A stretch of DNA of 64,000 nucleotides from Thalassobaculum litoreum DSM 18839 (GTDB lineage: Bacteria > Pseudomonadota > Alphaproteobacteria > Thalassobaculales > Thalassobaculaceae): the NCBI RefSeq assembly GCF_900102465.1, contig NZ_FNBW01000011.1:124001-188000 (forward strand), given 5' to 3'. The notes below the pieces were generated by a model, which was given only the letters and a program-made list of their open reading frames with translations, searched no databases and had not been told where the DNA came from. Position numbers and translations under genes: made by a program. Of this stretch, positions 55,111 through 63,387 are shown one piece after another. Position 1 is the first letter of the stretch. Each line of letters opens with the position of its first letter.

Positions 55111-55439
55111 GCGGCGCTCTTTCTCCAGTAATAGCCTGCGAGTATGCCTTGGAGTTCCGTCTGTCCCAAGGCAGCGCGGGAAGACCTGTGGTCTGCAATC
55201 GAGTGCGGATGTCCGCTTTAGGTCGCGGCAAGCCAAGCATTTCCGAGTGCCGGTACTGAATAGGGGTCATTTTGGGATGAGGAACCAGTCGGCCGACGTC
55301 AAGGTGGGCCGGCGGACCCACCCTCCGCTAGCTCTCACCTAATCCGCATCTACCATACCTAGTCCGCGCTGCGACGGCCTTGGAACTTCGTGGTCGCTGC
55401 TGCCGAATGGCCATTCTCAGCCGGTAGGACGGTTCGGAT
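55111..55439. other. Spacer with a relative of dispersed repeat B
   Basis: No gene is seen. ATGTCCGCTTTAGGTCGCGG at 55207-55226 resembles repeat B, and similar ATGTCCG starts occur at 33562 and 9790. Confidence 0.35.
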
Positions 55440-55802
55440 ATGGGAGAGCATCAAGGCTCGGTTCTCGCCGGGCGGGGTGCTGAACCGGATTGGCTCATCT
55501 TGTTGGATATCTGGTTGCCGCTGCTTGGTGGTCTCGTTCTGCTGATCGCCGGCATCTCGGCCCTGGTCTTTCCGATTGCGGTTCAGTCCGGCGCTCGGGT
55601 CTGGATCGTCGGCGGCGCGGCGTCGGCGGCGGCCTGCATCGCGCAGGGCGCGGTCGACACGATCGAGCTGTTCCTGATGCCGGTGCTGCTGGGGGAGGGG
55701 GTGCCGCTGTTCGTCGGCGACGGGGCCGAGCTGCCGCTGGCGCTGCGCGAGACCCGGGCCTGGCCGAAGGGCGTTGTCGGCCTGACCTACGAGGTCACGT
55801 AG
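55440..55802 (+). pseudogene. Fragment of a RibD-C/dihydrofolate-reductase-like protein
   Basis: The last 70 codons encode ARVWIVGGAASAAACIAQGA and then LFLMPVLLGEGVPLF, the C-terminal half of the RibD-C/DHFR-like reductases. The first 50 codons instead read as a hydrophobic segment (IWLPLLGGLVLLIAGISALV) with no relation to that family. The whole is 120 aa, against about 180-210 for an intact enzyme. It looks like a truncated gene joined to unrelated sequence. Expression is doubtful. Confidence 0.5.
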
Positions 55803-55860
55803 CCCCGGTCCGACAGGCCGTAGTCCCGACCGGAGTGGCCGGTCGGGACCGAGTGGCCGG

Positions 55861-56703
55861 TCAGATGTCCGCCCGGAAGGTCGGCCGGTCGGTGCCGTGG
55901 TACAGGATCCTCGCCTGGCGCTCGGCCGCTTCCGCCTGCATGGCGACCAGCGCGGGATCCATGTCGCGTTCCGGCCGCGGCTCGAGCTGGAAGTGCCCGT
56001 ACTCGTCGGTGCCGCGCACCAGGGCGGCGCTGTCATCGTCGATGACGACCTGCCGCACGTGCGTCGGGATGTAGCGGATCGCCAAGCCGATCCGGCGGTC
56101 GTCGGCGCGGTTGGCCGGCGAGGCATGGAAGATTTTCTGATGGTGCAGCGACATTTCACCGGGCCGCAGGGTCACGTCGATGGCCTTGTCCTCGTCGACC
56201 TCGACGGCGATCTCCTGGCCGCGGGTCAGCATGGCGCCGTTCTTCCAGGTATCGAGATGCGGCACGACTTCGCGGGTGTGGGTCCCAGGGACCATCCGCA
56301 TGGCGCCGCTCTTCGGCGTGCTGGGGGATAGTGCGATCCATGCCGTCAGCGCCTCGTCCGGGTCCAGGTTCCAGTAGGTCAGGTCCTGGTGCCAGGCCAC
56401 ATAGCGCTCATCGCCGGGCTCCTTGATGAAAAAGTGCGTGTTCCAGGCCAGAAGATTCGGCCCGAGGATGTCCTCAACCGCGTCCAGCACCTTCGGATGC
56501 CGGATCAGTTCGTCCACCCAGCGGAACAACAGGTGCGTTTTGAACATCATCGGGCCGCGCAGCGGACCGCCGTTGTCCCGCTCGAAGGCTTCGAGGGCGC
56601 TCCGATAGCGCTGCACCTCCTCGGCCCCGAGCACCGGGATCGGAAAGTAGAAGCCGTCGCGCTCGTACTCGGCAATCGCTGCGGCGGTAAGGGTTTTCAG
56701 CAT
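55861..56703 (-). CDS. Phytanoyl-CoA dioxygenase (PhyH) family protein
   Basis: This 280-aa Fe(II)/2-oxoglutarate oxygenase has the metal motif His105-Gln-Asp107 in AWHQDLTYW, the segment SGAMRMVPGTH and the distal His in SLHHQKIFHAS. GGAGG precedes the ATG at 56703. Family members hydroxylate acyl-CoAs, ectoine (EctD), halogenated or phosphonate compounds. It faces a GntR regulator over a 77-base spacer that contains three GAATAC repeats, so it is probably substrate-induced. Confidence 0.9.
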   Translation of the reverse strand: MLKTLTAAAIAEYERDGFYFPIPVLGAEEVQRYRSALEAFERDNGGPLRGPMMFKTHLLFRWVDELIRHPKVLDAVEDILGPNLLAWNTHFFIKEPGDERYVAWHQDLTYWNLDPDEALTAWIALSPSTPKSGAMRMVPGTHTREVVPHLDTWKNGAMLTRGQEIAVEVDEDKAIDVTLRPGEMSLHHQKIFHASPANRADDRRIGLAIRYIPTHVRQVVIDDDSAALVRGTDEYGHFQLEPRPERDMDPALVAMQAEAAERQARILYHGTDRPTFRADI

Positions 56704-56756
56704 GGTTTCCTCCAGGATGGGGTGCGGGATTTGGCAGTTTCCCGCTTGCACAATCG

Positions 56757-56776
56757 GAATACTGAATACAGAATAC
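56757..56776. promoter_or_regulatory. Three GAATAC direct repeats, 7-base period (candidate operator)
   Basis: GAATAC occurs at 56757-56762, 56764-56769 and 56771-56776, with one base between units, in the 77-base spacer between the PhyH and GntR genes. A close-packed array like this is a likely regulator-binding site. Confidence 0.6.
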
Positions 56777-56780
56777 GCGC

Positions 56781-57458
56781 ATGACAACCCGAATCCCGAT
56801 CTCGCCGGTCGCCGGCACCCCCTCGTTGCTTGACCAGGTCTACAACCACCTGCTCGAGGCAATCTGCGACTGCCGCCTGCAGCCAGGGACCGTGCTGCGC
56901 CAGGAAGAATTGGCACGCAACCTGGGGGTCTCGCGGCAGCCAGTGCAACAGGCGCTGCAGCTGCTCCGGCGGCAGCGCCTGGTGCATGAGCACGGCCGCA
57001 GCGGCGTCCAGGTGGCTCCCGTGGAGGCCGTCTTCGTGCGGCAACTCTACGAGGTGCGAGGCGCGCTGGACGCATGCGCCGCCCGGTTGGCTGCGGGCAG
57101 GCCGTGCAGCGCCGGTGACGTCGCCACCGGACAGCGCCTTATCGACCAGGGGCGAGCGGCGCTGCGATCAGGCGTCCTGACCGACCGGCTGGCCGCCGAC
57201 GTCCGCTTCCATAGCTTCATCTACGAGTTGTCCGGCAACCCCCTGCTGGACGAGGCCGCGGCCTCGTACTGGCACCACATCCGCCGGCTGATCGCCCTGA
57301 CGCTGCGCACCGAGCATCCTATGCACGCGGTGTGGGACGACCACGCGGCGATACTGCAGGCAATCGTCGACGGCGAGCCCGGCCGTGCCGAGCAACTTGC
57401 CATCGAGCACGCCCGCAACAACGCCCGGCTGCTCGTGGCGCGGCTCGAAGGAGGCTGA
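56781..57458 (+). CDS. GntR family regulator, FCD subfamily
   Basis: This 225-aa protein has the winged helix (LQPGTVLRQEELARNLG, then SRQPVQQALQLLRRQRLV) and an FCD domain (FVRQLYEVRGALDACAARLA onward). It starts only 4 bases after the GAATAC repeats, so it probably controls its own gene as well as the divergent PhyH gene. The TauD gene 91 bases downstream may be cotranscribed. Confidence 0.9.
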   Translation: MTTRIPISPVAGTPSLLDQVYNHLLEAICDCRLQPGTVLRQEELARNLGVSRQPVQQALQLLRRQRLVHEHGRSGVQVAPVEAVFVRQLYEVRGALDACAARLAAGRPCSAGDVATGQRLIDQGRAALRSGVLTDRLAADVRFHSFIYELSGNPLLDEAAASYWHHIRRLIALTLRTEHPMHAVWDDHAAILQAIVDGEPGRAEQLAIEHARNNARLLVARLEGG

Positions 57459-57549
57459 CCTCGCCCCATCGCTTCGCCGCGCCTTGCGGCACGGCCGCAC
57501 TGGAGTAGGCTGACGCCAAGAGCCGGGAAAGAACCAGTGGGAGGAAGCC

Positions 57550-58440
57550 ATGGCTGCAGCCGTCGAGGCAGGATCCGCATCCGGGTCCGCCCGCAAGTTC
57601 GAGGTCCGTCCGCTGCACCCCGATTTCGGGGCCGAGATCGTCGGCATCACGCTCGAGGACGCCGTCGGCGAGGCGATGTTCGCCGAGATCTACAAGGTGT
57701 TCCTGGACCGCAAGCTGATCCTGTTCCGCGACGTCGACCTGCCGCCGTCCGTGCAGGTCGCGTTCGCGCGCCGGTTCGGCGAGGTCCAGGTGCACGTCAT
57801 GAACCAGTACCACGGCTATCCCGACCACCCGGAGATCTACCTGCTGACCAACCTCGACGCCGAGGGGCGGCCGAACGGACGGCACCCGGACAAGGGGACG
57901 ATGTACTGGCACACCGACGGGTCCTGGCGGCCGACCACCGGCCACGCCACCATGATGTATTCCGAGATCGTGCCAGAGGAGGGCGGCGAGACCCACTTCG
58001 CCGACATGGCCGCCGCCTACGACGGGCTCAGCCCCGAGTGGAAGGCGCGGCTGGGCGGCCTGCGGGCGTTCCACAACCTCGACTTCTCGCGCACCCGCCG
58101 GCACGGCCACGAGCCGATGACCGAGAAGCAGAAGGCCGAGGTGCCGCCGGTCGACCACCCGATGGTGCGCACCCATCCCGAGACCGGTCGCAAGGCCCTA
58201 TTCCTCGGCGACCACGCGGAGTGGATCGACGGCATGGACTACGAGGCGGGAAGGGCGCTGATCGAGGAGGTCAACGCCCTGGCGACCCCCGACCACCTGG
58301 TCTATCGGCACCGCTGGCAGCCGCGCGAATGCATGGTGTGGGACAACCGTGCCCTGCTGCACCGGGCGACCGGCTACGACCCTGCCACCCAGCGTCGGGT
58401 GATGCGGCGCTGCACGGTGCTCGGCGACCGGCCATACTGA
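57550..58440 (+). CDS. TauD/TfdA family dioxygenase
   Basis: This 296-aa Fe(II)/2-oxoglutarate oxygenase has His121-Thr-Asp123 in YWHTDGSWR and the distal His in WDNRALLHRATGY, with an Arg in RRVMRRC for 2-oxoglutarate. GGGAGGAAGCC precedes the ATG. It is the third TauD-like enzyme of the window and lies behind a GntR regulator, close to a PhyH oxygenase. An IS5 remnant begins 7 bases after its stop codon, so anything downstream that once belonged to this operon may have been lost. Confidence 0.92.
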   Translation: MAAAVEAGSASGSARKFEVRPLHPDFGAEIVGITLEDAVGEAMFAEIYKVFLDRKLILFRDVDLPPSVQVAFARRFGEVQVHVMNQYHGYPDHPEIYLLTNLDAEGRPNGRHPDKGTMYWHTDGSWRPTTGHATMMYSEIVPEEGGETHFADMAAAYDGLSPEWKARLGGLRAFHNLDFSRTRRHGHEPMTEKQKAEVPPVDHPMVRTHPETGRKALFLGDHAEWIDGMDYEAGRALIEEVNALATPDHLVYRHRWQPRECMVWDNRALLHRATGYDPATQRRVMRRCTVLGDRPY

Positions 58441-58447
58441 CGGCCGA

Positions 58448-58730
58448 CTAGGTCGTGGACCCATATTTTTTGATCCAGAGCCTGGTGGACGCGAGGGCGA
58501 TTGCGGCGAGGAAGTTCCTTGCGAGCTTGTGATATCGTGTCGCGATGGCTCGGAAGTGTTTGAGCCGGTTGAAGAAGCGTTCGACAAGATTGCGTTGTCG
58601 GTAGATCTGATGGTCGACGGATCGGCGGACCCGGACGTTAATTTGGCTGGGGATGTGGGCCTTGGCGCCGCGGGTCTCGATCAGGTCGATGATGGCCTGG
58701 GCGTAGTAGCCCCGGTCGGCGACCACGTCT
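58448..58730 (-). mobile_element. IS5-family insertion sequence remnant (transposase C-terminus)
   Basis: On the minus strand the frame encodes VVADRGYYAQAIIDLIETRG, then RQRNLVERFFNRLKHFRAIA, and ends ALASTRLWIKKYG. This is the C-terminal third of an IS5/IS427-group transposase (the D and ...NLVERFFNRLK Glu motif). The N-terminal half and the other IS end are missing. The retained right end reads GGTCGTGGACCC next to CTAG. It is inactive and joins directly to a NUDIX gene. Confidence 0.85.
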
Positions 58731-58938
58731 CCTCCCGCAATTCGCGCAACGCGGCATCCGCGGGTGTGTCGCCGGCATCTATTCCCCCACCTGGCAGCTC
58801 CCACCAGTGACCAAGCTCCGGATCGGTAACATCGCGCGCGTGGAGTAAGAGGACGCTTCCTTCGATGTCGCGGACGATCAGGCGAATGGCCTTCCGTTCG
58901 ACCACTGGAAAGTCTTCCGGCAAGTCAGGGACTTTCAT
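58725..58938 (-). pseudogene. NUDIX hydrolase gene truncated by the IS remnant
   Basis: From an ATG at 58938 the frame reads AIRLIVRDIEGSVLLLHARD and GHWWELPGGGIDAGDTPADA, then ALRELREET. The Nudix box (GX5EX7REUXEE) is cut immediately after REET, where IS5 transposase sequence begins. The enzyme lacks its C-terminal half and should be inactive. Confidence 0.8.
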
Positions 58939-58980
58939 CCGGTGCGCCTTCGGCTTCGGTTCGCGCAGGGAGTGCCTCAA

Positions 58981-59387
58981 GGTATCTGCCCATCACTGTC
59001 GGTGAGCGCCTGCAGGCTCACCGCGTCGAGCGTAGGCCAAAGGACAGGAGTTCGTCGACACGCCTAGCCTGGATCGGCGATGTACCGTCTAAGAGGCCTT
59101 GAAACCCGAGGACTCGTCTGCCAGCGAATGGCTGTCGAGTGGAGGACGCCCTTGGTGGCGAGCGACCGCTTCTGGGCGATCTGCCTATAGCCCACCGGCG
59201 ACCGCTTTGGGTCGATACTGTTGAAAAAGCCGAAGGCATCTTCGGCGAGCAACACTCCAGCAAGACGAAGAGATTTGGTGTAACAAGCATGCTTTCAGCC
59301 CCGCCTTTTTGAATTATAGCTGCCAAGAGGCCGGCACTCAGTGCGCGACAGAGACTATTTCAACAGTATCAGTCGTTAGAGCTTGCT
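58981..59387. other. Spacer with dispersed repeat B
   Basis: About 400 bases without a gene I can support. Repeat B lies at 59199-59228, and a diverged half copy (GCGACCGCTTCTGGGCGATC) lies at 59162-59181. Confidence 0.4.
59199..59228 (+). repeat. Dispersed repeat B, copy 3
   Basis: CGACCGCTTTGGGTCGATAC followed by TGTTGAAAAA. It shares TTGGGTCGATACTGTTGA with the copy at 9791. Confidence 0.55.
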
Positions 59388-59654
59388 TTATCTTTTGAAT
59401 GGAATGACGTTCGACCCACCGTTAGCGAAGGCGGCAACGCCTTCTTTGTGAATAGTTGTTACCGCTTCCTCGAGTGCAGCCTGATCGTCGTCGAAGAGAT
59501 CGCCCCAAACAATGGACGTTCCGTCCTCTGTAACTACTTCCAGCGACCAGCCATCTCCGCCTTCGAGTTTGTAGATCTCCACTTTCAGAGAGACACCTTC
59601 CTCGACTATGCGCTGTGACGCGCCTGAAATAATCAGGTTTGGTTCACGTTCCAT
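59388..59654 (-). CDS. Small conserved-looking protein of unknown function
   Basis: This 88-aa acidic soluble protein (start ATG 59654, with AGGGG upstream) has a beta-rich middle (KVEIYKLEGGDGWSLEVVTE) and a helix with acidic residues (FDDDQAALEEAVTTIHKEG). It ends NVIPFKR. I do not recognise it. An in-frame start at 59708 adds 18 residues with no obvious ribosome site. It is not linked to its neighbours. Confidence 0.7.
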   Translation of the reverse strand: MEREPNLIISGASQRIVEEGVSLKVEIYKLEGGDGWSLEVVTEDGTSIVWGDLFDDDQAALEEAVTTIHKEGVAAFANGGSNVIPFKR

Positions 59655-59910
59655 TGAATTCCCCTGGACTACATCAGACATCGTATGGACGGCCTGCGCC
59701 ATTGCCAATGCCCGCTATCTTTCGACGTCCTGGCGCATCAAGGGCATTGTTCCAATGGCTGCAATGGGTCGGGCGCTCCAGTGACGTCTAACGACCGCAA
59801 TGGGGCAATCAGTCCAGTCTCCTGGGATAGAGGTCAATTCGCTTAGCTCTCTTTCTTGCTACCTGAGGCCCGTGCACAAATTCATCGTGAACCGATCGCG
59901 CAGTCTCACA

Positions 59911-62900
59911 CTAAGCAGCATTAAGCTGGACAACCGCATGCCTACCGCCGATCGCTCGGTCTGCGATCTCAAGCACATGGGCATGGTGGGTCAGCACGAT
60001 CACCTGGGCCTCTTCGGCCAGGTCCGCGAGAGCCAGCAGTATGGCTCCGGTCCGTTCCTCGTCGGATGAACTGAGGATGTCGTCCAGGATCAGCGGCGGC
60101 GCCGGGCGGCCTCTGGCAATCTCCAGATATCCCGCCATGCGCAGTGCCAGGAAGAGTTGATGTGCTGTCCCCTCCGACATCTCTTGAACCTCTTTGACGC
60201 CACCGCTCTCTTTGCGTGCGACGAGTTCGTCTCCGTTGTTGCCGGGTTGCGTGATCAGCTCGGGATACCGGTCGTCCGTCATTCGAGCGAAGAACCGGCT
60301 GGCGGCCTTCAACATCGGCGCCTTATTCGCCTGACGGTAGCGAGTGAGCGCCCAGTTCAAGGCTTTCTCACCGGCGCGCAGGACCATATAGGCCTGGGCG
60401 AACTCGATCAGATCGGCCTTGAGGGTCTCGCGCTCCTGCAGGAGCCTGGCGATCCGGTCGGAGCCTGACATGGCCAAGAGTTCGTTCGCGGCGATCGCCG
60501 CGGCCTGGCTCGCTTCGTCGCGCGCATCAATCGCCTTCCTGCGGTCTGCCTCCAGGTCCGTCAGACGGGCCTTCAGGTTTTCCTCATCGCTGTCGTCGAG
60601 CTTCTCAAGAGCCTCATCGACGGACGTGAAAGAGAGCGCCTCCATCATGTCGCGCTCGAAGCCAGCGAGCGCGCTCAGATGCGCCTGGCGCTTCACGCCG
60701 GTCTCGATGACGGACCTCAGCTCCGAAAACTCCGTTTTTCCGAATTTTTTGACCAGATCGGCGACTTTTGCCCGTGTCTGGCCGACATCCGAGGTGAAAC
60801 CCTCGATCTGCTCCTCCAGCTCGCGGATCGCCTCCTGGAATTCTGTCTCCGCATTATCGCGACGACGCGCCTCTCCAAGACGTGCACTCAGGCGGTCGAC
60901 GATCATCACGAAGTCGGTGTCATGGTCGTCCGCATGCGTTGCGGTCAGGTTCGCTGTCTCCAGAAACGCCGCGACCTTCGCCTGGGCTGCTTGGGTATCC
61001 TGGCGCATGCGAACTAGGCGATGGTTGGCAGTCTGCAGGTTGGCGCGTGCCTCGGTGAGCTCGGGCAGCCTGTTTAGGATCGCGGATACCTGGGCCGGCT
61101 CTGAGGTTGCCGGGATCCAGGTCTGTAAGAGCGTATCGCGGAACGCCTTGTCCCAGTCCGCGGTCTCGGCCTCGATCTTGGCGATGCGCTCGCGCCGCCG
61201 TTTCAGATTCTGCTCGGCCTCGTCTCTTCGCTTGCGAGCCGACGCCCTGGTGCGAAGCGCTTCATCCAGATCTTCAAGACGGCTTGCCGCGAGGTTCAGC
61301 AGGACCTGAAGTCTGGCATCCGCTGCAGGCGGGGTACCCATCTGTGATAGCATCGCAGCGATCCCGGCCGCCTGCTCTTCGCCGGCCGCGGTAACCTCGG
61401 CTGCTCTCCAGTTGCCCTCGGCGAGATCGATCAGGAGCGATCGGATCTCCTCACGCGCCACCATCAGATGGCGAAGACCCTCGATACCGCTCGCAGTGAT
61501 ACCGGCCGGGATGAGGGAGGCGACTTTTCTGGCAAGGTCATCGGCCTTGGCTATTGCGTCATTCAGCTCCTCCTGCGCTCGCGCGGCCGCGGACATCTCG
61601 CGGGCCCGGTTCCGCTCGGCGATGGACAGCTCACCCAAGCGTGCCGCTTCGCGCACACGCTCTGTGAAGATCCGATCGGTCTTAACGACCGCCTCCTCGA
61701 TACCCGCTCTCAGGATTTCCGCCTTATCGGCGGCGATCGACCCGCGGATCGAGGCGACCAGCTCGTCACGAGCCCCGACAGCGGATTGGAGAACCTTGTC
61801 AGACAGCGCGGAGATATCGCCGAGTGACTTCAGCGCATCCTCAGCCCCTGCGACCGCCTCACGGCGTTGATCGAGCGTCGAGGTCAAACGGATCACTTCC
61901 GCGGCCGCGTGTGCAATCTCCGCTTCCAGCGCGTCGACGTCACTCCTGGCTGGAAGGTCCAAGTCGCGCAGACGGTCTGCCTCGTCGCGATCGAGACCGA
62001 AGGGTGCGACCAGTTTGTCGATCTGGGTTCCTATCCGCGCAATCTCGGCTGCGATCTGGAGGTGTTCTGATACCAGATCGCGCCGGCCTGCTGCTTTGAG
62101 GGCGGCACGAAGCGGCTCTGGATCGACCGGATCGCCCATGCCATCGAGCTGCGTCTGGGCCTCTGAGAGGGCGTCTGCAGCACTCTCAACTTCATCTTTG
62201 GCCGTCCGTAACGCGGATCGAAGTTCGGCCTGTCGGCTCAGCAGGTCAGCAAGCCGGCTCGATACCTTCGCCGGCAGGGCCAGGTCGGCCGCATCGGCAA
62301 TATCCTCCAGATCGAGATCGGACAGGACCCTGGCAATGCGCTGCGATGCCTCCATGGCCTCGGCCTCTCGGGCTGGAACATCACGGCGCTGCGCGCGGAT
62401 CGTCGCCGAGGTCTCCACCAGATCCTCGATCGCCTCACGATGCTCGGAGATCGGGTCTGCGTGCGGGATCTCCTGCAACCGTGCTTCAAGGCCGGTCTTC
62501 TTGACCCTCGCATCCTCGAGCCTGGTCTCAAAGGCCGCAAGTTCGCGGATTACAGTCTCAACGCGCTCCCGATCCTCCGCGGTGGCCGTCGGCCCCTCAC
62601 CGATCTCCTCCAAGGCGTTCAGTTCACGAAGACGGTCCCGATAGGGTCTGAACGCCACGATACGCGCGGTGACATTGGCGATGTCGGCGCTGACCGTCGT
62701 GTAGGAGTGCTTTGCCTCCTCGAAAGCCCTGTTCAGCCGATCGACCTCCCGTCGCTTGGTGTCGTAGGCGCTCTGTGTCGTCTGGAGCTGGCGGACGTCA
62801 TGGTCGATCTGCCGGATCCGGGCGATCAGGTCGCCGGCGGCCGAGCCTCCCTTCGCGCGCCAGATCTCTGTGGCACGTGTATCGAGTGCCGCGAGCTTCT

Positions 62901-63387
62901 TTGGGACGTCCTGCATGCCGGATACCCCGGCGAAGAGTAGAGCGCCGAGGTCACCCTTGCCCTTGACGATCGCATTGCCGCCGGCCTCGAGCTGCTCCCG
63001 GCTCACCGAGAAGCTCTGTTCGAAACGCTCACGGTCGAACCCGGCGATGACGCCCGCCAGGGGGTCGGGCGAGACCGCCCTGTCCTCGGCGTCGACGAGG
63101 TCATCCTTGTTCTTCTTCAGACGGTAAAGCTCGATCGGCTTTCCGGCGATCTCCACGCGCGCCCCGACCCTCAACATGGTCTTCGAGGCGAAGTTCATCT
63201 TCGAGCGCGCAGGCACCCGGAACAGAAGGTCGGAGATGGCTTCCCGGATCGTCGACTTGCCTGCCTCGTTCGGGCCATACACCAACTGTAGGTCGCACTG
63301 TTTTTCCGGTTTTCCGGATTTTCGGAATTCCAGCTTCCGATCGTCGAAGTGGCCGTAACGGACGAGATCCAAAGTCTCGAACCTCAT
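59911..63387 (-). CDS. YhaN/SbcC-type SMC-like ATPase
   Basis: This 1158-aa protein has an N-terminal half-ATPase (RYGHFDDRKLEF, Walker A VYGPNEAGKSTIRE near residue 37), long coiled coils across about 180-1000 and a C-terminal half with the Walker B LILDDILSSSDEE and a signature region MSEGTAHQLFLALRM. This is the YhaN form of the SbcC/Rad50 family, which opens, tethers or processes DNA ends. Its ATG overlaps the stop of the upstream partner gene (ATGA at 63384-63387), so the two make a complex of the SbcCD kind. It should act in the cytoplasm in double-strand-break repair. Confidence 0.92.
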   Translation of the reverse strand: MRFETLDLVRYGHFDDRKLEFRKSGKPEKQCDLQLVYGPNEAGKSTIREAISDLLFRVPARSKMNFASKTMLRVGARVEIAGKPIELYRLKKNKDDLVDAEDRAVSPDPLAGVIAGFDRERFEQSFSVSREQLEAGGNAIVKGKGDLGALLFAGVSGMQDVPKKLAALDTRATEIWRAKGGSAAGDLIARIRQIDHDVRQLQTTQSAYDTKRREVDRLNRAFEEAKHSYTTVSADIANVTARIVAFRPYRDRLRELNALEEIGEGPTATAEDRERVETVIRELAAFETRLEDARVKKTGLEARLQEIPHADPISEHREAIEDLVETSATIRAQRRDVPAREAEAMEASQRIARVLSDLDLEDIADAADLALPAKVSSRLADLLSRQAELRSALRTAKDEVESAADALSEAQTQLDGMGDPVDPEPLRAALKAAGRRDLVSEHLQIAAEIARIGTQIDKLVAPFGLDRDEADRLRDLDLPARSDVDALEAEIAHAAAEVIRLTSTLDQRREAVAGAEDALKSLGDISALSDKVLQSAVGARDELVASIRGSIAADKAEILRAGIEEAVVKTDRIFTERVREAARLGELSIAERNRAREMSAAARAQEELNDAIAKADDLARKVASLIPAGITASGIEGLRHLMVAREEIRSLLIDLAEGNWRAAEVTAAGEEQAAGIAAMLSQMGTPPAADARLQVLLNLAASRLEDLDEALRTRASARKRRDEAEQNLKRRRERIAKIEAETADWDKAFRDTLLQTWIPATSEPAQVSAILNRLPELTEARANLQTANHRLVRMRQDTQAAQAKVAAFLETANLTATHADDHDTDFVMIVDRLSARLGEARRRDNAETEFQEAIRELEEQIEGFTSDVGQTRAKVADLVKKFGKTEFSELRSVIETGVKRQAHLSALAGFERDMMEALSFTSVDEALEKLDDSDEENLKARLTDLEADRRKAIDARDEASQAAAIAANELLAMSGSDRIARLLQERETLKADLIEFAQAYMVLRAGEKALNWALTRYRQANKAPMLKAASRFFARMTDDRYPELITQPGNNGDELVARKESGGVKEVQEMSEGTAHQLFLALRMAGYLEIARGRPAPPLILDDILSSSDEERTGAILLALADLAEEAQVIVLTHHAHVLEIADRAIGGRHAVVQLNAA

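Noticed and set aside
60419-62644. Long plus-strand frames across the YhaN-type gene
   Set aside because: Ser/Arg-rich low-complexity translations opposite a coiled-coil ATPase gene with clear Walker motifs.
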